A DNA stretch of 64,000 nt from NCBI GenBank assembly GCA_017548275.1, contig JAFZAH010000037.1:42573-106572 (forward strand). Direction: 5' to 3'. Under the pieces are notes generated by a model. The model made no database searches. It was not told where the DNA came from and saw only the letters and a program-made list of their open reading frames with translations. Each line of letters opens with the position of its first letter. Within the stretch, counting starts at the first letter, position 1. Shown piece after piece: positions 8,743 through 16,390 of this stretch. A program made the position numbers and the translations under genes. The DNA is from Prevotella sp. (GTDB taxonomy: Bacteria > Bacteroidota > Bacteroidia > Bacteroidales > Bacteroidaceae).

Positions 8743-9411
8743 GGGGCAAGGGCAGGCGCAAAAGACAAAAGATTGCCCAAAACCCGCCCCGACTTTCCAA
8801 GAGATGGAGGAGAGAGGTTGGAAGCAAGAGGTTGGAGAGGAGAGGCAAGAGGTGAAAGATATGCTCACTTTTTACCTCTCTTCCTTTTTTCCCCTTTTCT
8901 TCTCCGTAAGCAGCGGTTCCACCGCTGCCGATTCCCGGTTCTCCCAGACCTCCCATTGTTCCCAGACCTCCCAGTTCTCAGAACTCCCACCCCCCAATCT
9001 CCTAAACGACCAAACAACCAAACGACCAAACGAAAAAGGACAAAAATGGACATGAAAAGGACAGCAAAGGACTTGCCAGAACGAGAAAGAAGTGCTTATT
9101 TTGCAACGTCATAACCGCTTTGCCTGTTCTTGTCCAATAGGAATCTAGGATCCATTATCTTAACAAACAAGAACGACGGAGCGGTTTTTTATACCCGCTC
9201 AGGGAACCCAACCCCCAAAAACCACCCCAACCCTCCCAAAGGGAGGGAGATGAGAGGTGAGAGTTTAGCTCGCTCCTCCTAGTATTCCCAATATTCCCAG
9301 CCCTCCCATTGTTCCCATAACTCCCAGTTCTCCCAGAACTCTCAACTCCCCAAACGACTAAACGACCAAACCTCCCCAAAATCCAAAAGGACTGAAATGG
9401 ACAAAAAAAAA
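8743..9411. repeat. Protein-free stretch with duplicated word module
   Basis: Two similar modules, about 8931-9057 and 9281-9402, share the same order: CCCATTGTTCCCA, CTCCCAGTTCTC, AAACGACC words, then AAAGGAC..AAATGGACA. Between them lie a hairpin (9113-9190) and a CCCTCCCAAAGGGAGGG palindrome (about 9222-9240). No convincing protein gene. Confidence 0.65.
9113..9190 (+). other. Nested hairpin with T-run, possibly related to the RNA downstream
   Basis: Outer helix AACCGCT/AGCGGTT and inner helix GTTCTTG/CAAGAAC, followed by T6, so it could act as a terminator or a small RNA. The left arm (GCTTTGCC..TTCTTGTCCAATAGGAATCTAGG) resembles the 5' half of the structured RNA at 9550 and 39889, which suggests a truncated relative. 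Confidence 0.45.
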
Positions 9412-9443
9412 TTTGGAGGAAATAAATTATTTTTATATATTTG
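9412..9443 (+). promoter_or_regulatory. Consensus promoter for the structured RNA
   Basis: TTTG, 20 nt, TATATTTG, followed by C. A full consensus match with no protein start for 690 nt downstream. Confidence 0.75.
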
Positions 9444-9549
9444 CAACCGAGGATGTGTTTCCCGGGTGTGGGATTTGCCCCTGTGTGGGCGCACATCTTC
9501 AACGACTTAGACTGTAACTCTTTGTCGACCAGTACTTTACCGAAATAGT

Positions 9550-9713
9550 AAGCGTTATGCTTTTCTGACAATAGAAACCTAGGAAATTTCTACTCAACAT
9601 CAGAAATCGCATGATGATTAAGCCCATATTGCGTGGCCTGTTGTCATGGCATCTTATGTTGAAGGTTTTCCTAGGACCTCTATTGGAAGATGCAGGCATA
9701 CAGTGCCACGCTT
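9550..9713 (+). ncRNA. Structured RNA, copy 1
   Basis: Closing helix AAGCG/CGCTT (9550-9554 with 9709-9713), then TATGC/GCATA (9556-9560 with 9696-9700), CAATAG/CTATTG (9569-9574 with 9680-9685), CCTAGGAAA/TTTTCCTAGG (9578-9586 with 9666-9675), CAACAT/ATGTTG (9595-9600 with 9656-9661), CATGA/TCATG (9610-9614 with 9644-9648) and an apical CCA/TGG loop: a long rod with internal loops. Copy 2 on the other strand at 39.7-39.9 kb keeps the loops and changes helix bases in pairs. It is not RNase P, tmRNA or SRP RNA by motif; the rod shape recalls 6S RNA, but I cannot name the family. The transcript could continue into the island at 10132. Confidence 0.75.
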
Positions 9714-10131
9714 CGGTATATTTATCACCCCACCAAGGAACTCATCGCGACCCAACCGATGGGAAGGGGGACGAGGGCGTGAGCCAAGATTGGGGACAAA
9801 ACGTGAGGATTTATTTCATTTTCTCCTCGGACCGAGGAGAGAAGGCCGAAAACCAGTGAAATGAAAGTACACGCAAGCCCGTCACCCGTAGAAACATGAT
9901 ATACGCCCACCGTACCACGAAAACGGTGTGTGTTCGGTCTGAGATAATCTAAACCTCTACACACCAACCATAAAATATTAACCATATAATTTGATGACCA
10001 ACCAAAACCGATATACAACAAACCGAATAGAGTCGAAACATTACATTTTGCCTTCAAACAAAAAAACGAGCTGAGGGCAAGAGTTGTATTCGTTTATATA
10101 TCTAACATTATTAACTTAACATATCATAATT
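9714..10131 (+). other. Long structured leader between RNA copy 1 and the island
   Basis: No ORF with coding character. Visible helices are TCTCCTC/GAGGAGA nested in ATTTCA/TGAAAT (9813-9862) and CACCG/CGGTG (9908-9928). The last ~60 nt are AT-rich up to the ATG at 10132. No terminator was seen, so read-through from the 9412 promoter is possible. Confidence 0.45.
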
Positions 10132-11280
10132 ATGGGACTTTTAGACAAATTATCAGATCGTATTAAAGATGCGAAAGAATTACTAGAAAATCAAATCTCT
10201 AATGCAGGAGGCACAACTAAAGATCAGGGAACGGCCAATCAAAGCCAAGAACCGCTTCAGCAGCATCCTCAGCAACAAGATTCTCAAGGGTATCCTCAGC
10301 AGCAATATCCCCAGGGGTACCCTCAGCAGCAATATCCCCAGGGGTACCCTCAACAGCAATATCCTCCCATGAATCAATTTCAGCAAGGACCCATGACCGA
10401 TTTTGGACAAAAGAAGGGCGGAATGTTTTCCCCAGAATTGGAAAATCTGATACAGGCAACCCTTGAAGATGGCGTTTTAGAGGACTATGAAAAAGCCGCA
10501 CTAGTAAAACGTGCGCAAGCCGAAGGCGTAGATCTGGCAGAATTGGAAATATACATTAATTCTATCCTACAACGCCGGCAGAAGGAACTTGAAAAAGAAA
10601 AGAACATCAAGGCTCAAAAGAAAGCACAAGAGCGTAAAGAGGCTTTGGGACGCATTTGCCCAAATTGCGGAAAACCGGTTCCTCCAATGACCTTGAAGTG
10701 TGAATGCGGGTTTGAGTTCAATTCTGCAAACCAAAACCTTTCTTCTGTACAAATGCTTTCTGATAAGATTGAGGCTATTAATAGCAGACCGTTACCAAAG
10801 AAAAATAAAAGAAGTCGAAAGGAACTAAAAGAAAGAGCACAAGAAAAGCAAGATATCATTACCATGTATGCTGTGCCAAACACAAAAGAAGACATTATAG
10901 AATTCTGCTCAATGGCAGTTTCCCTGTCTAAGCCAAAAGGAGGCATTTTAGGAACAATTCCTGGCCGTGTTAAAATACTAGTACCCGCGCTTATAATAAT
11001 AGCGTTAATTATAGGTCTTATTGCCGGTGCCGCATCAAGTAATGGGTACCATAGTTTTGGGGCGGTTATGGCTGAAACTGCATTAATGGTAGTGTTTTAT
11101 GGTGGAATAGCATTATATTTCTTTATTACTCGTTATGATTTAAGTACCGTAAGAAATAATATGGTTGCTCAGGCATGGCGAGCAAAATTAGAACAGGTAA
11201 TCCTTAAAGGGCGTAGTTTGCGTGGAGATTCTGATTTTCAACAGCAATTAGATTATTTTGAGAATATGATTAATAAATAA
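10132..11280 (+). CDS. PQ-repeat, zinc-ribbon membrane protein (island gene 1)
   Basis: 382 aa. Residues 1-25 form an amphipathic helix (MGLLDKLSDRIKDAKELL). A Gln/Pro/Tyr-rich linker follows with tandem 9-residue units YPQGYPQQQ (near 10291-10362). Next is a ~50-residue helical segment (LENLIQATLEDGVLEDYE...), then a charged coiled coil (QRRQKELEKEKNIKAQKK), and a four-cysteine zinc ribbon (CPNCGKPV...CECGFEF, about 180-200). Two hydrophobic segments (about 282-302 and 310-335) predict membrane insertion before a cytoplasmic tail. No family name was recognised as a whole. First of an AT-rich run of co-directional genes whose partners also combine small scaffolding domains and membranes. Confidence 0.8.
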   Translation: MGLLDKLSDRIKDAKELLENQISNAGGTTKDQGTANQSQEPLQQHPQQQDSQGYPQQQYPQGYPQQQYPQGYPQQQYPPMNQFQQGPMTDFGQKKGGMFSPELENLIQATLEDGVLEDYEKAALVKRAQAEGVDLAELEIYINSILQRRQKELEKEKNIKAQKKAQERKEALGRICPNCGKPVPPMTLKCECGFEFNSANQNLSSVQMLSDKIEAINSRPLPKKNKRSRKELKERAQEKQDIITMYAVPNTKEDIIEFCSMAVSLSKPKGGILGTIPGRVKILVPALIIIALIIGLIAGAASSNGYHSFGAVMAETALMVVFYGGIALYFFITRYDLSTVRNNMVAQAWRAKLEQVILKGRSLRGDSDFQQQLDYFENMINK

Positions 11281-11294
11281 TAACAGTTTTATTG

Positions 11295-11399
11295 TAACTA
11301 AGCGAGTTTAGTTGTGGTTTGTTTTTGATGAGGTTAATAATATTTGATGTAAAAAAATAACTGAAGTGTCAATAAATAATGGCTAAACTCCTTAGTTGC
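11295..11399 (+). other. Long-range inverted repeat between island genes 1 and 2
   Basis: AACTAAGCGAGTTTAG (from 11297) and CTAAACTCCTTAGTT (to 11397) pair with one bulge across an ~70-nt loop. No T-run follows, so it is more likely an RNA processing or regulatory structure than a terminator. Confidence 0.45.
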
Positions 11400-11434
11400 G
11401 AAAAAATATAATCAACAAATAATAATATTAGAAT

Positions 11435-12787
11435 ATGGCAATTTTCGGAAAAGGTAAAAGCGGTGGAATGATGAATGTCATACGCTGCGACGAACAAGAT
11501 TATATTGTGTGGAAATGGCGACCGTTGGGTCAAGAAGCTAATACTACAACAAGAGAAAACAGTATTCGCTATGGCAGTAGTCTGCGCGTGAAAGATGGAG
11601 AAGTGGCGGTGTTTGTATATAAACAGAAGGACGGCACAATGCAAGATTTCATTGAGGGTCCTTATGACGACACTATAAAAACGGCCAATTTCCCTATTTT
11701 AAGCAGTATTGTGGGACTGGCTTTTGGAGGCGAGTCACCATTCCAAGCAGAAGTTTATTATATAAATCTGGCAGGCAATAACCAATTGCGTTTTTCCGTC
11801 CCTTATTTTGATGTGTTCGATCCCAGGTTGCCAGACCATGGGGTTCCCATGGCAGTAAGAGGAACCATCACATTCAACATTACCGACTATCGTGGCTTTA
11901 TAAAATTGAATAGGCTCATTAATTTTGACCATCAACGTTTAATGGAACAAATTAGGGGCGCCCTTACCAAATATGTAAAGGCTGTGGTGATGAATGTGCC
12001 GCAAGAAATGGGTATCCCGGTTGTCCAGATGGAACGACAAATCATGAACATCAATGAAAAAGTGGAGAACTATTTAAAGCCCCGTATAGAAAAAGATTTT
12101 GGCGTGAATCTTAAAGGGTTGGACATCTCTTCTTTTGAAATTGACAAGGAAAGCGAATATTATGAGGAATTACGACAACTCACCGCAGGAAATACGGCAA
12201 AGACGATGAATGCGCAAACGGACTTGAGCATAAAAAATATGCAGGAAACTCAACGTATAAGTCTGGCAAATATGGAAGAGACCATGCGTATCCAACGTGA
12301 AGAGGCACAAAGGGCGCAGCGCCTGCAAACCGAGACCAACTTCCTTGGAGCACATGCGCTTAACCAACAAGCTGATGTGCTTAAGACCGGTGCACAAAGT
12401 CTTGGGCAGATGGGAAACATGAATATGGGTTCTGGCGGTGGTCTGAACCCTGCTGGTATGATGACAGGTATGATGATGGGAGGAGCCATGGGACAACAGA
12501 TGGCAGGTATGATGCAGAATATGGGCCAAAACATGCAACAAACCATGAACACACCACCGCCCACTCCTAATGTACAATATTTTGTGTCTGCAAATGGCAC
12601 ACAGGCGGGACCGTTCAATATACCTCAATTGCAACAGATGGTTCAAACGGGACAGCTGACCCCACAATCATATGTATGGAAACAAGGAATGGCTAATTGG
12701 GAGTTTGCCGGACAAGTTCAAGAACTTGCGTCACTCTTCGCTCCTCCTTCACCGGGAGCTATGCCTCCTCCCCCCCCTATGCCATAA
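11435..12787 (+). CDS. SPFH/Band 7 protein with C-terminal GYF_2 domain
   Basis: 450 aa. Residues 1-280 are an SPFH (Band_7_1, YdjI/virion-core-protein-like) domain: VIRCDEQDYIVWKW, GSSLRVKDGEVAVFV, FDPRLPDHGVPMAVRGTITF and a long coiled coil (QTDLSIKNMQETQRISL...). A Met/Gly/Gln-rich linker (GMMTGMMMGGAMGQQMAGMM) follows, then a GYF_2 domain (YFVSANGTQAGPFNI...WKQGMANWEFA, about 385-435) and a Pro-rich tail. SPFH proteins oligomerise on membranes as scaffolds, and GYF domains bind proline-rich peptides, so this protein could gather the PQ-rich and GYF partners of the island (inference). No signal peptide. Confidence 0.9.
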   Translation: MAIFGKGKSGGMMNVIRCDEQDYIVWKWRPLGQEANTTTRENSIRYGSSLRVKDGEVAVFVYKQKDGTMQDFIEGPYDDTIKTANFPILSSIVGLAFGGESPFQAEVYYINLAGNNQLRFSVPYFDVFDPRLPDHGVPMAVRGTITFNITDYRGFIKLNRLINFDHQRLMEQIRGALTKYVKAVVMNVPQEMGIPVVQMERQIMNINEKVENYLKPRIEKDFGVNLKGLDISSFEIDKESEYYEELRQLTAGNTAKTMNAQTDLSIKNMQETQRISLANMEETMRIQREEAQRAQRLQTETNFLGAHALNQQADVLKTGAQSLGQMGNMNMGSGGGLNPAGMMTGMMMGGAMGQQMAGMMQNMGQNMQQTMNTPPPTPNVQYFVSANGTQAGPFNIPQLQQMVQTGQLTPQSYVWKQGMANWEFAGQVQELASLFAPPSPGAMPPPPPMP

Positions 12788-12818
12788 AGACATTTGTTGA
12801 ATATATATATAAGAGAAT

Positions 12819-12844
12819 GCCGAAACGCTTAAAAGGGAGTAGGC
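12819..12844 (+). promoter_or_regulatory. Shared leader motif, copy A
   Basis: GCCGAAA...CTTAAAAGGGAGTAGGC, 24 nt before the ATG at 12868. GCC and GGC can pair, with a CTTAAAAG core. The same motif precedes 15666 and 17796 at the same spacing. Confidence 0.6.
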
Positions 12845-12867
12845 TTTACTTTTAAATAATTAATATC

Positions 12868-13044
12868 ATGGGATTATTTGATTTAGAAGACATCGTTGAT
12901 TATGCCGCAGATAAAGCAAAAGAAAAAGCTCAAGATAAGGCGACAGATCAAGCTGAAAAATTAGCGAAAAAATCTGTTAAGGGAAAAAAGAAAAAGGGTT
13001 GCATTGGTGGACTCTTTTCTATATTCAGAATTTTTGGTAATTAA
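12868..13044 (+). CDS. 58-aa Lys/Ala-rich helical peptide
   Basis: A short gene with no overlap and tight packing: 12 nt separate its stop from the next ATG. Residues 1-35 form an alternating Ala/Lys/Asp helix (DYAADKAKEKAQDKATDQAEK), followed by a lysine cluster (KGKKKKG), then a short hydrophobic end (CIGGLFSIFRIFGN) that could dip into a membrane. It begins MGLFDLED, like the MGLLDKLSD of the first island gene. It has its own leader motif, which supports real translation. Function unknown. Confidence 0.65.
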   Translation: MGLFDLEDIVDYAADKAKEKAQDKATDQAEKLAKKSVKGKKKKGCIGGLFSIFRIFGN

Positions 13045-13056
13045 ATTTTATAAACT

Positions 13057-13842
13057 ATGAAAAAAATCTTTATCGTATCAAGTTTTTTAGTCTTGATTAT
13101 TGCTTTTTCAGCTTGTAAAAAGGAACAACCGCAACCATCAGAATCTGTTCCTCAATCCAAAGAAGTTGACCAGACAGCCCAATTAACTGGTCTTATCAAT
13201 GGGAAATACAGGGTGACAATGTCTTTGAAATGTGAAGGAGAGAGAGTGACGGGTACTTACTATTATCATAGTCAGGGGTCACACAACACTCTCAATCTTA
13301 ATGGTGTGCTTGATGGAAACGGTAATATGGAAATACATGAGACGAACAATCAAGGACAACCAACGGGTCATTTCGATGGTGTATACGGAAAAAGTCACGG
13401 TTATCAAGGAACCTTTGTAAATTATAAAGGACAGCAAATGTCATTTAAAATTGATGTCGAGAATGTGCAGGACGCTGCAGGTGATGGTGAAGGCAGAGGC
13501 TTTCTGTATGACTATGTAGGTGAGCGGGCAATCCCGACGCCACAGGTGTCAAATGCATCTAGTTATGGTGGTTCTGTATCTGGATCGAGTTCTTCACGTG
13601 GTTCTTCTGATGTAGATGCTATGTTGGATTCTTACGACAGATATGTCACAAATTATATCTCATATGCAAGAAAAGCTGCCGATGGCGACATGACGGCAAT
13701 TGCTGAATATACGAAATTGGCTCGGGAGGCAGAAGAACTGTCTAGACGCATTGAGGCTTGTGAAGGGGATATGTCATCTGCACAATTAGCAAGGTATCAG
13801 AGAATAACAATGCGGATGGCTCAGGCCGCTCAAGATTATTAA
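13057..13842 (+). CDS. Lipoprotein, unknown function (island)
   Basis: 261 aa. Lipoprotein signal MKKIFIVSSFLVLIIAFSACKK, with lipobox FSAC. Residues ~45-145 are a beta-rich domain (GLINGKYRVTMSLKCEGERVTGTYYYHS...) with the look of a small lipocalin-like or calycin-like barrel. Residues ~165-190 are a Ser/Gly linker, and the C-terminal ~75 residues are a predicted helical bundle (YDRYVTNYISYARKAADGD...). No enzyme motif. It lies in the middle of the island, 14 nt before the next gene, so the system has an envelope component. Confidence 0.75.
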   Translation: MKKIFIVSSFLVLIIAFSACKKEQPQPSESVPQSKEVDQTAQLTGLINGKYRVTMSLKCEGERVTGTYYYHSQGSHNTLNLNGVLDGNGNMEIHETNNQGQPTGHFDGVYGKSHGYQGTFVNYKGQQMSFKIDVENVQDAAGDGEGRGFLYDYVGERAIPTPQVSNASSYGGSVSGSSSSRGSSDVDAMLDSYDRYVTNYISYARKAADGDMTAIAEYTKLAREAEELSRRIEACEGDMSSAQLARYQRITMRMAQAAQDY

Positions 13843-13854
13843 TCAAATAATATT

Positions 13855-14202
13855 ATGGACAATAGCAATTTCTTTTCCGTTGACCGGCTTGTAGAGTTTG
13901 GTTTGGGAATGGGAATGGCACAACAAATGGTTGGAATGATGAACCAGTACATGCAGTCTATGTATGTACCTGGTTCCATCCAATCGATGCCACAGCCCAT
14001 GCCTCATATTTTTTATGTTGTGATTGAAGGCCAACAGGTTGGGCCGTTGAATGAAAGCGAGGTGTCTAAATTAATCGGTCAACAACGCATCAATAAAGAC
14101 ACGCTTGCATGGGTGCCTGGAATGGCGGCATGGCAACCGATAGCACAGATTCCCGCCATTTTGAAGATTGTAGCATTAACACCTCCCCCATTAAACGTAT
14201 GA
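13855..14202 (+). CDS. Stand-alone GYF_2 domain protein
   Basis: 115 aa. The N-terminal third (GMGMAQQMVGMMNQYMQSM) copies the Met/Gln-rich linker of the SPFH protein, and residues ~50-105 are a GYF_2 domain (FYVVIEGQQVGPLNESEV...WVPGMAAWQPI). The whole gene looks like a duplicated C-terminal third of the SPFH gene. Its TGA overlaps the ATG of the next gene (ATGA), implying translational coupling. A membrane signal is lacking, so it is probably cytoplasmic. Confidence 0.82.
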   Translation: MDNSNFFSVDRLVEFGLGMGMAQQMVGMMNQYMQSMYVPGSIQSMPQPMPHIFYVVIEGQQVGPLNESEVSKLIGQQRINKDTLAWVPGMAAWQPIAQIPAILKIVALTPPPLNV

Positions 14203-14555
14203 GAATTTCATTTTTCCCTGCTCTTATTTGTATTATTGCGGCTGGGTTTATTGCCTATTTGGCATTTTATTTCGCCCAATTACATTTTGACGCCAATGAC
14301 ATTATTGTTGCAGTTGGTACCTTTCTGTCCATTTTTTTGACATTAGGCAGTTTAATAGCTTTAAGATTAGAAAACGAACGGACGGGAATCAATATGAAGG
14401 CATGGAGTTCTGTCGCTTTTATGTTGACTATATGTATCAATTTGGGCTTTGCAATTTGGGGAGTTTTGATGCCTTTATATGTCATCGTATTGGGATTGTT
14501 CCTGCTCATTCACTTATGGATAGTATGGAAAATGGCTTCCATGAAAGATGTGTAG
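14199..14555 (+). CDS. Four-helix membrane protein (island)
   Basis: 118 aa. The start at 14199 is chosen because it overlaps the stop of the GYF_2 gene and begins the first hydrophobic helix; an upstream in-frame codon at 14109 would lie inside the previous gene. Four hydrophobic segments (about 3-25, 34-53, 66-86, 88-110) with a short charged loop (RLENERTGINMK). No family was recognised. Confidence 0.7.
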   Translation: MRISFFPALICIIAAGFIAYLAFYFAQLHFDANDIIVAVGTFLSIFLTLGSLIALRLENERTGINMKAWSSVAFMLTICINLGFAIWGVLMPLYVIVLGLFLLIHLWIVWKMASMKDV

Positions 14556-14589
14556 ATAATCCTTTTTTTCGGAAGAATGTTGGGCTTGT

Positions 14590-14614
14590 CAATCGTTTTT
14601 CTTAAAAACGATTG
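14590..14614 (+). other. Perfect 11-bp hairpin before the channel gene
   Basis: CAATCGTTTTT and AAAAACGATTG around a CTT loop. It lies only 15-35 nt before the candidate starts, so it could act as a terminator, attenuator or translation block. Confidence 0.55.
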
Positions 14615-14629
14615 ATATGGCTCAGCATG

Positions 14630-15487
14630 ATGAAAACTGTTGAAATTATGTTTGAGAAGATAAAGTCATTTTGTCAATCTCTGACCACAAATCGATGGTT
14701 TGAACATTTTATTACGTTTATTATCGTTTTAAATTGTTTTTTGATTGGTGTAGAAACATACCATACCAATGAGACCATCACATTCGTACAAAACACCATC
14801 CTGGGTATTTTTACTATAGAGATATTGTTACGTTTTATTGCAGCAGACGGAATAAAGGCTTTTTTTTCTAATGGTTGGAATGTTTTCGACTTGTCATTAG
14901 TGCTTGTTTGTTTTATCCCTGAAAGTGCCGTTAGTAATGGTACGACACTAATGGCATTGCGAGTGCTTAGAGTTTTTCGTGTACTAAGGTTACTAAGAAG
15001 CGCAAAAGAGATTAAGCTCATAGTTACGGTTTTAATCAAATCGTTGAGCGCACTGTTTTATAACGTTATCTTCTTTTTCATTTTTATTTATTTGTTTGCT
15101 ATTGTTGGAGTCAGCCTGTTTCGATTGCCAACTCCAGAGCAGATGACAGAAGAACAGAGAGTGAAATACGAAGAATTTATGAAAGTTGCACCTAATGCGC
15201 CAAGCAACAGCCCGGATCCTTTTGGCTCCTTGGACGAATCATTTTTCACATTATTCCGAGAATTAACAGGAGAAGATTGGACTGATGTAAGATATAATCT
15301 CATAACGGCTTCGGAATACGGGCTTATAAAGGTGAATTCGACTATTGTCACTTCTTATCATGTTATATGGTTTATTGTATCTGCTTTTTTGCTTCTGAAC
15401 CTTGTTGTAGGTGCCATAGTAAACAACTATCAAGTAGTTATGGAACAAAGTAAGAAAGAAAAGGAGAGAAATAATAAGGTAAGTTGA
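14630..15487 (+). CDS. Voltage-gated ion channel, single 6-TM subunit
   Basis: 285 aa from ATG 14630 (14627 or 14648 are alternatives). Six-helix layout of the Ion_trans family: S1-S3, then an S4 sensor with Arg at every third position (ALRVLRVFRVLRLLRSAKEIK), S5, a ~70-residue extracellular turret and pore, S6 (VIWFIVSAFLLLNLVVGAIVNNY) and a charged C-terminal tail. The pore reads LFRELTGEDWTDVRY. TGEDW is the filter motif known from domain II of eukaryotic voltage-gated calcium channels, whereas bacterial NaChBac-type channels have TLESW. Four subunits would put an Asp/Glu ring in the pore. Calcium selectivity is an inference. Confidence 0.88.
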   Translation: MKTVEIMFEKIKSFCQSLTTNRWFEHFITFIIVLNCFLIGVETYHTNETITFVQNTILGIFTIEILLRFIAADGIKAFFSNGWNVFDLSLVLVCFIPESAVSNGTTLMALRVLRVFRVLRLLRSAKEIKLIVTVLIKSLSALFYNVIFFFIFIYLFAIVGVSLFRLPTPEQMTEEQRVKYEEFMKVAPNAPSNSPDPFGSLDESFFTLFRELTGEDWTDVRYNLITASEYGLIKVNSTIVTSYHVIWFIVSAFLLLNLVVGAIVNNYQVVMEQSKKEKERNNKVS

Positions 15488-15619
15488 ATATGGCAGAATA
15501 TAAAAATGACAAAATCACAGAATGCTTGTGGAACAAAGTATCGTGAGACATTTCTCTTTTCAAAAAAGATATAACAAAACCACAATCCATTTCAAGTAAT
15601 AAAAAGAATAAAGGAGTAT

Positions 15620-15644
15620 GCCGAAAATCCTTTAAAGAGTAGGC
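15620..15644 (+). promoter_or_regulatory. Shared leader motif, copy B
   Basis: GCCGAAAATCC...TTTAAAGAGTAGGC, 21 nt before the ATG at 15666. Confidence 0.6.
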
Positions 15645-15665
15645 AAAACTAATTAATAATCTATT

Positions 15666-16355
15666 ATGGAATATTTTATTGCACAAGGGAGTGAGAATCT
15701 GGGGCCGTTTACAATTGACCAATTGCGCGAACGGGGTATTAGCCCAGACACAGAAGTATGGACTGATGGTATGGAAGAATGGCAACCGGCATATAAAGTA
15801 ACTGAGTTGCAGACACTTTTTGAAGGAATAGACACCTCTGTTTATGCTGCAGAAGCTATAGCGGCAGACGAAGACAGCAATTCTTTGGGCTCTTCATTTC
15901 TTCCTGCTCTTGGACATGCATTTTACACAATCATTTACTTATTATTTGTTTTACCCTTTGACTTATGGCGTAAAGCTATTATTAGACTGGCCAAACAAAA
16001 GAGAGACCGTTCTTTACGAATTATGGGTATTAAAACAGAATGGCCTCTTCTTTCGTTTATTAAACGGTATATCTTCGAATTCCTTTTCGATTTCGTGATT
16101 TTCTTGTCTTATTTTGTGGGATTGATTATTGCAATTATATCATATACAAAATGGATTTCCGACATTCCCGAATATTTACAACCCAATTTCTTTGACTATA
16201 TAAAGGCATTGTTGTTTATTTTGCTGCCTTTTTATAATTTACCTGTTTTCATCAGTCTTTTTCGAGATATCTGCCAAATATCACTTTTACCAATCCGAAA
16301 ACTTATCAGTTGGTTCCGCAAGCCAGCCCAGTACTATGATTTGAAAGTGAAATAA
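15666..16355 (+). CDS. GYF_2 domain fused to membrane helices
   Basis: 229 aa. Residues 1-55 are a GYF_2 domain (MEYFIAQGSENLGPFTIDQL...VWTDGMEEWQPA). Residues ~75-215 hold about four hydrophobic segments (FYTIIYLLFVLPFDLW; FVIFLSYFVGLIIAIISY; IKALLFILLPFYNLPVFISLF) with basic loops. The arrangement puts a proline-peptide-binding module at the cytoplasmic face of a membrane protein, like RDD-GYF proteins, though the RDD motif itself was not confirmed. Third GYF_2 protein of the island, following the channel gene. Confidence 0.82.
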   Translation: MEYFIAQGSENLGPFTIDQLRERGISPDTEVWTDGMEEWQPAYKVTELQTLFEGIDTSVYAAEAIAADEDSNSLGSSFLPALGHAFYTIIYLLFVLPFDLWRKAIIRLAKQKRDRSLRIMGIKTEWPLLSFIKRYIFEFLFDFVIFLSYFVGLIIAIISYTKWISDIPEYLQPNFFDYIKALLFILLPFYNLPVFISLFRDICQISLLPIRKLISWFRKPAQYYDLKVK

Positions 16356-16390
16356 TTATTATATTATAACCTTAACAAACAGTATTTATC

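Noticed and set aside
9550-9713. RNase P RNA, tmRNA or SRP RNA
   Set aside because: None of the universal sequence blocks (GAGGAAAGTCC, the tmRNA tRNA-like ends, the SRP GGAA/AGCAG loop) is present, and two diverged copies in one window would be unusual for these.
9499-9859. Open frames on both strands around 9.5-9.86 kb, including one with a peptide (RTS..RC.HTVPRF) similar to a frame at 39.7 kb
   Set aside because: They overlap the structured RNA. The similarity follows from the conserved RNA sequence, base changes follow pairing rather than codon position, and no start is well placed.
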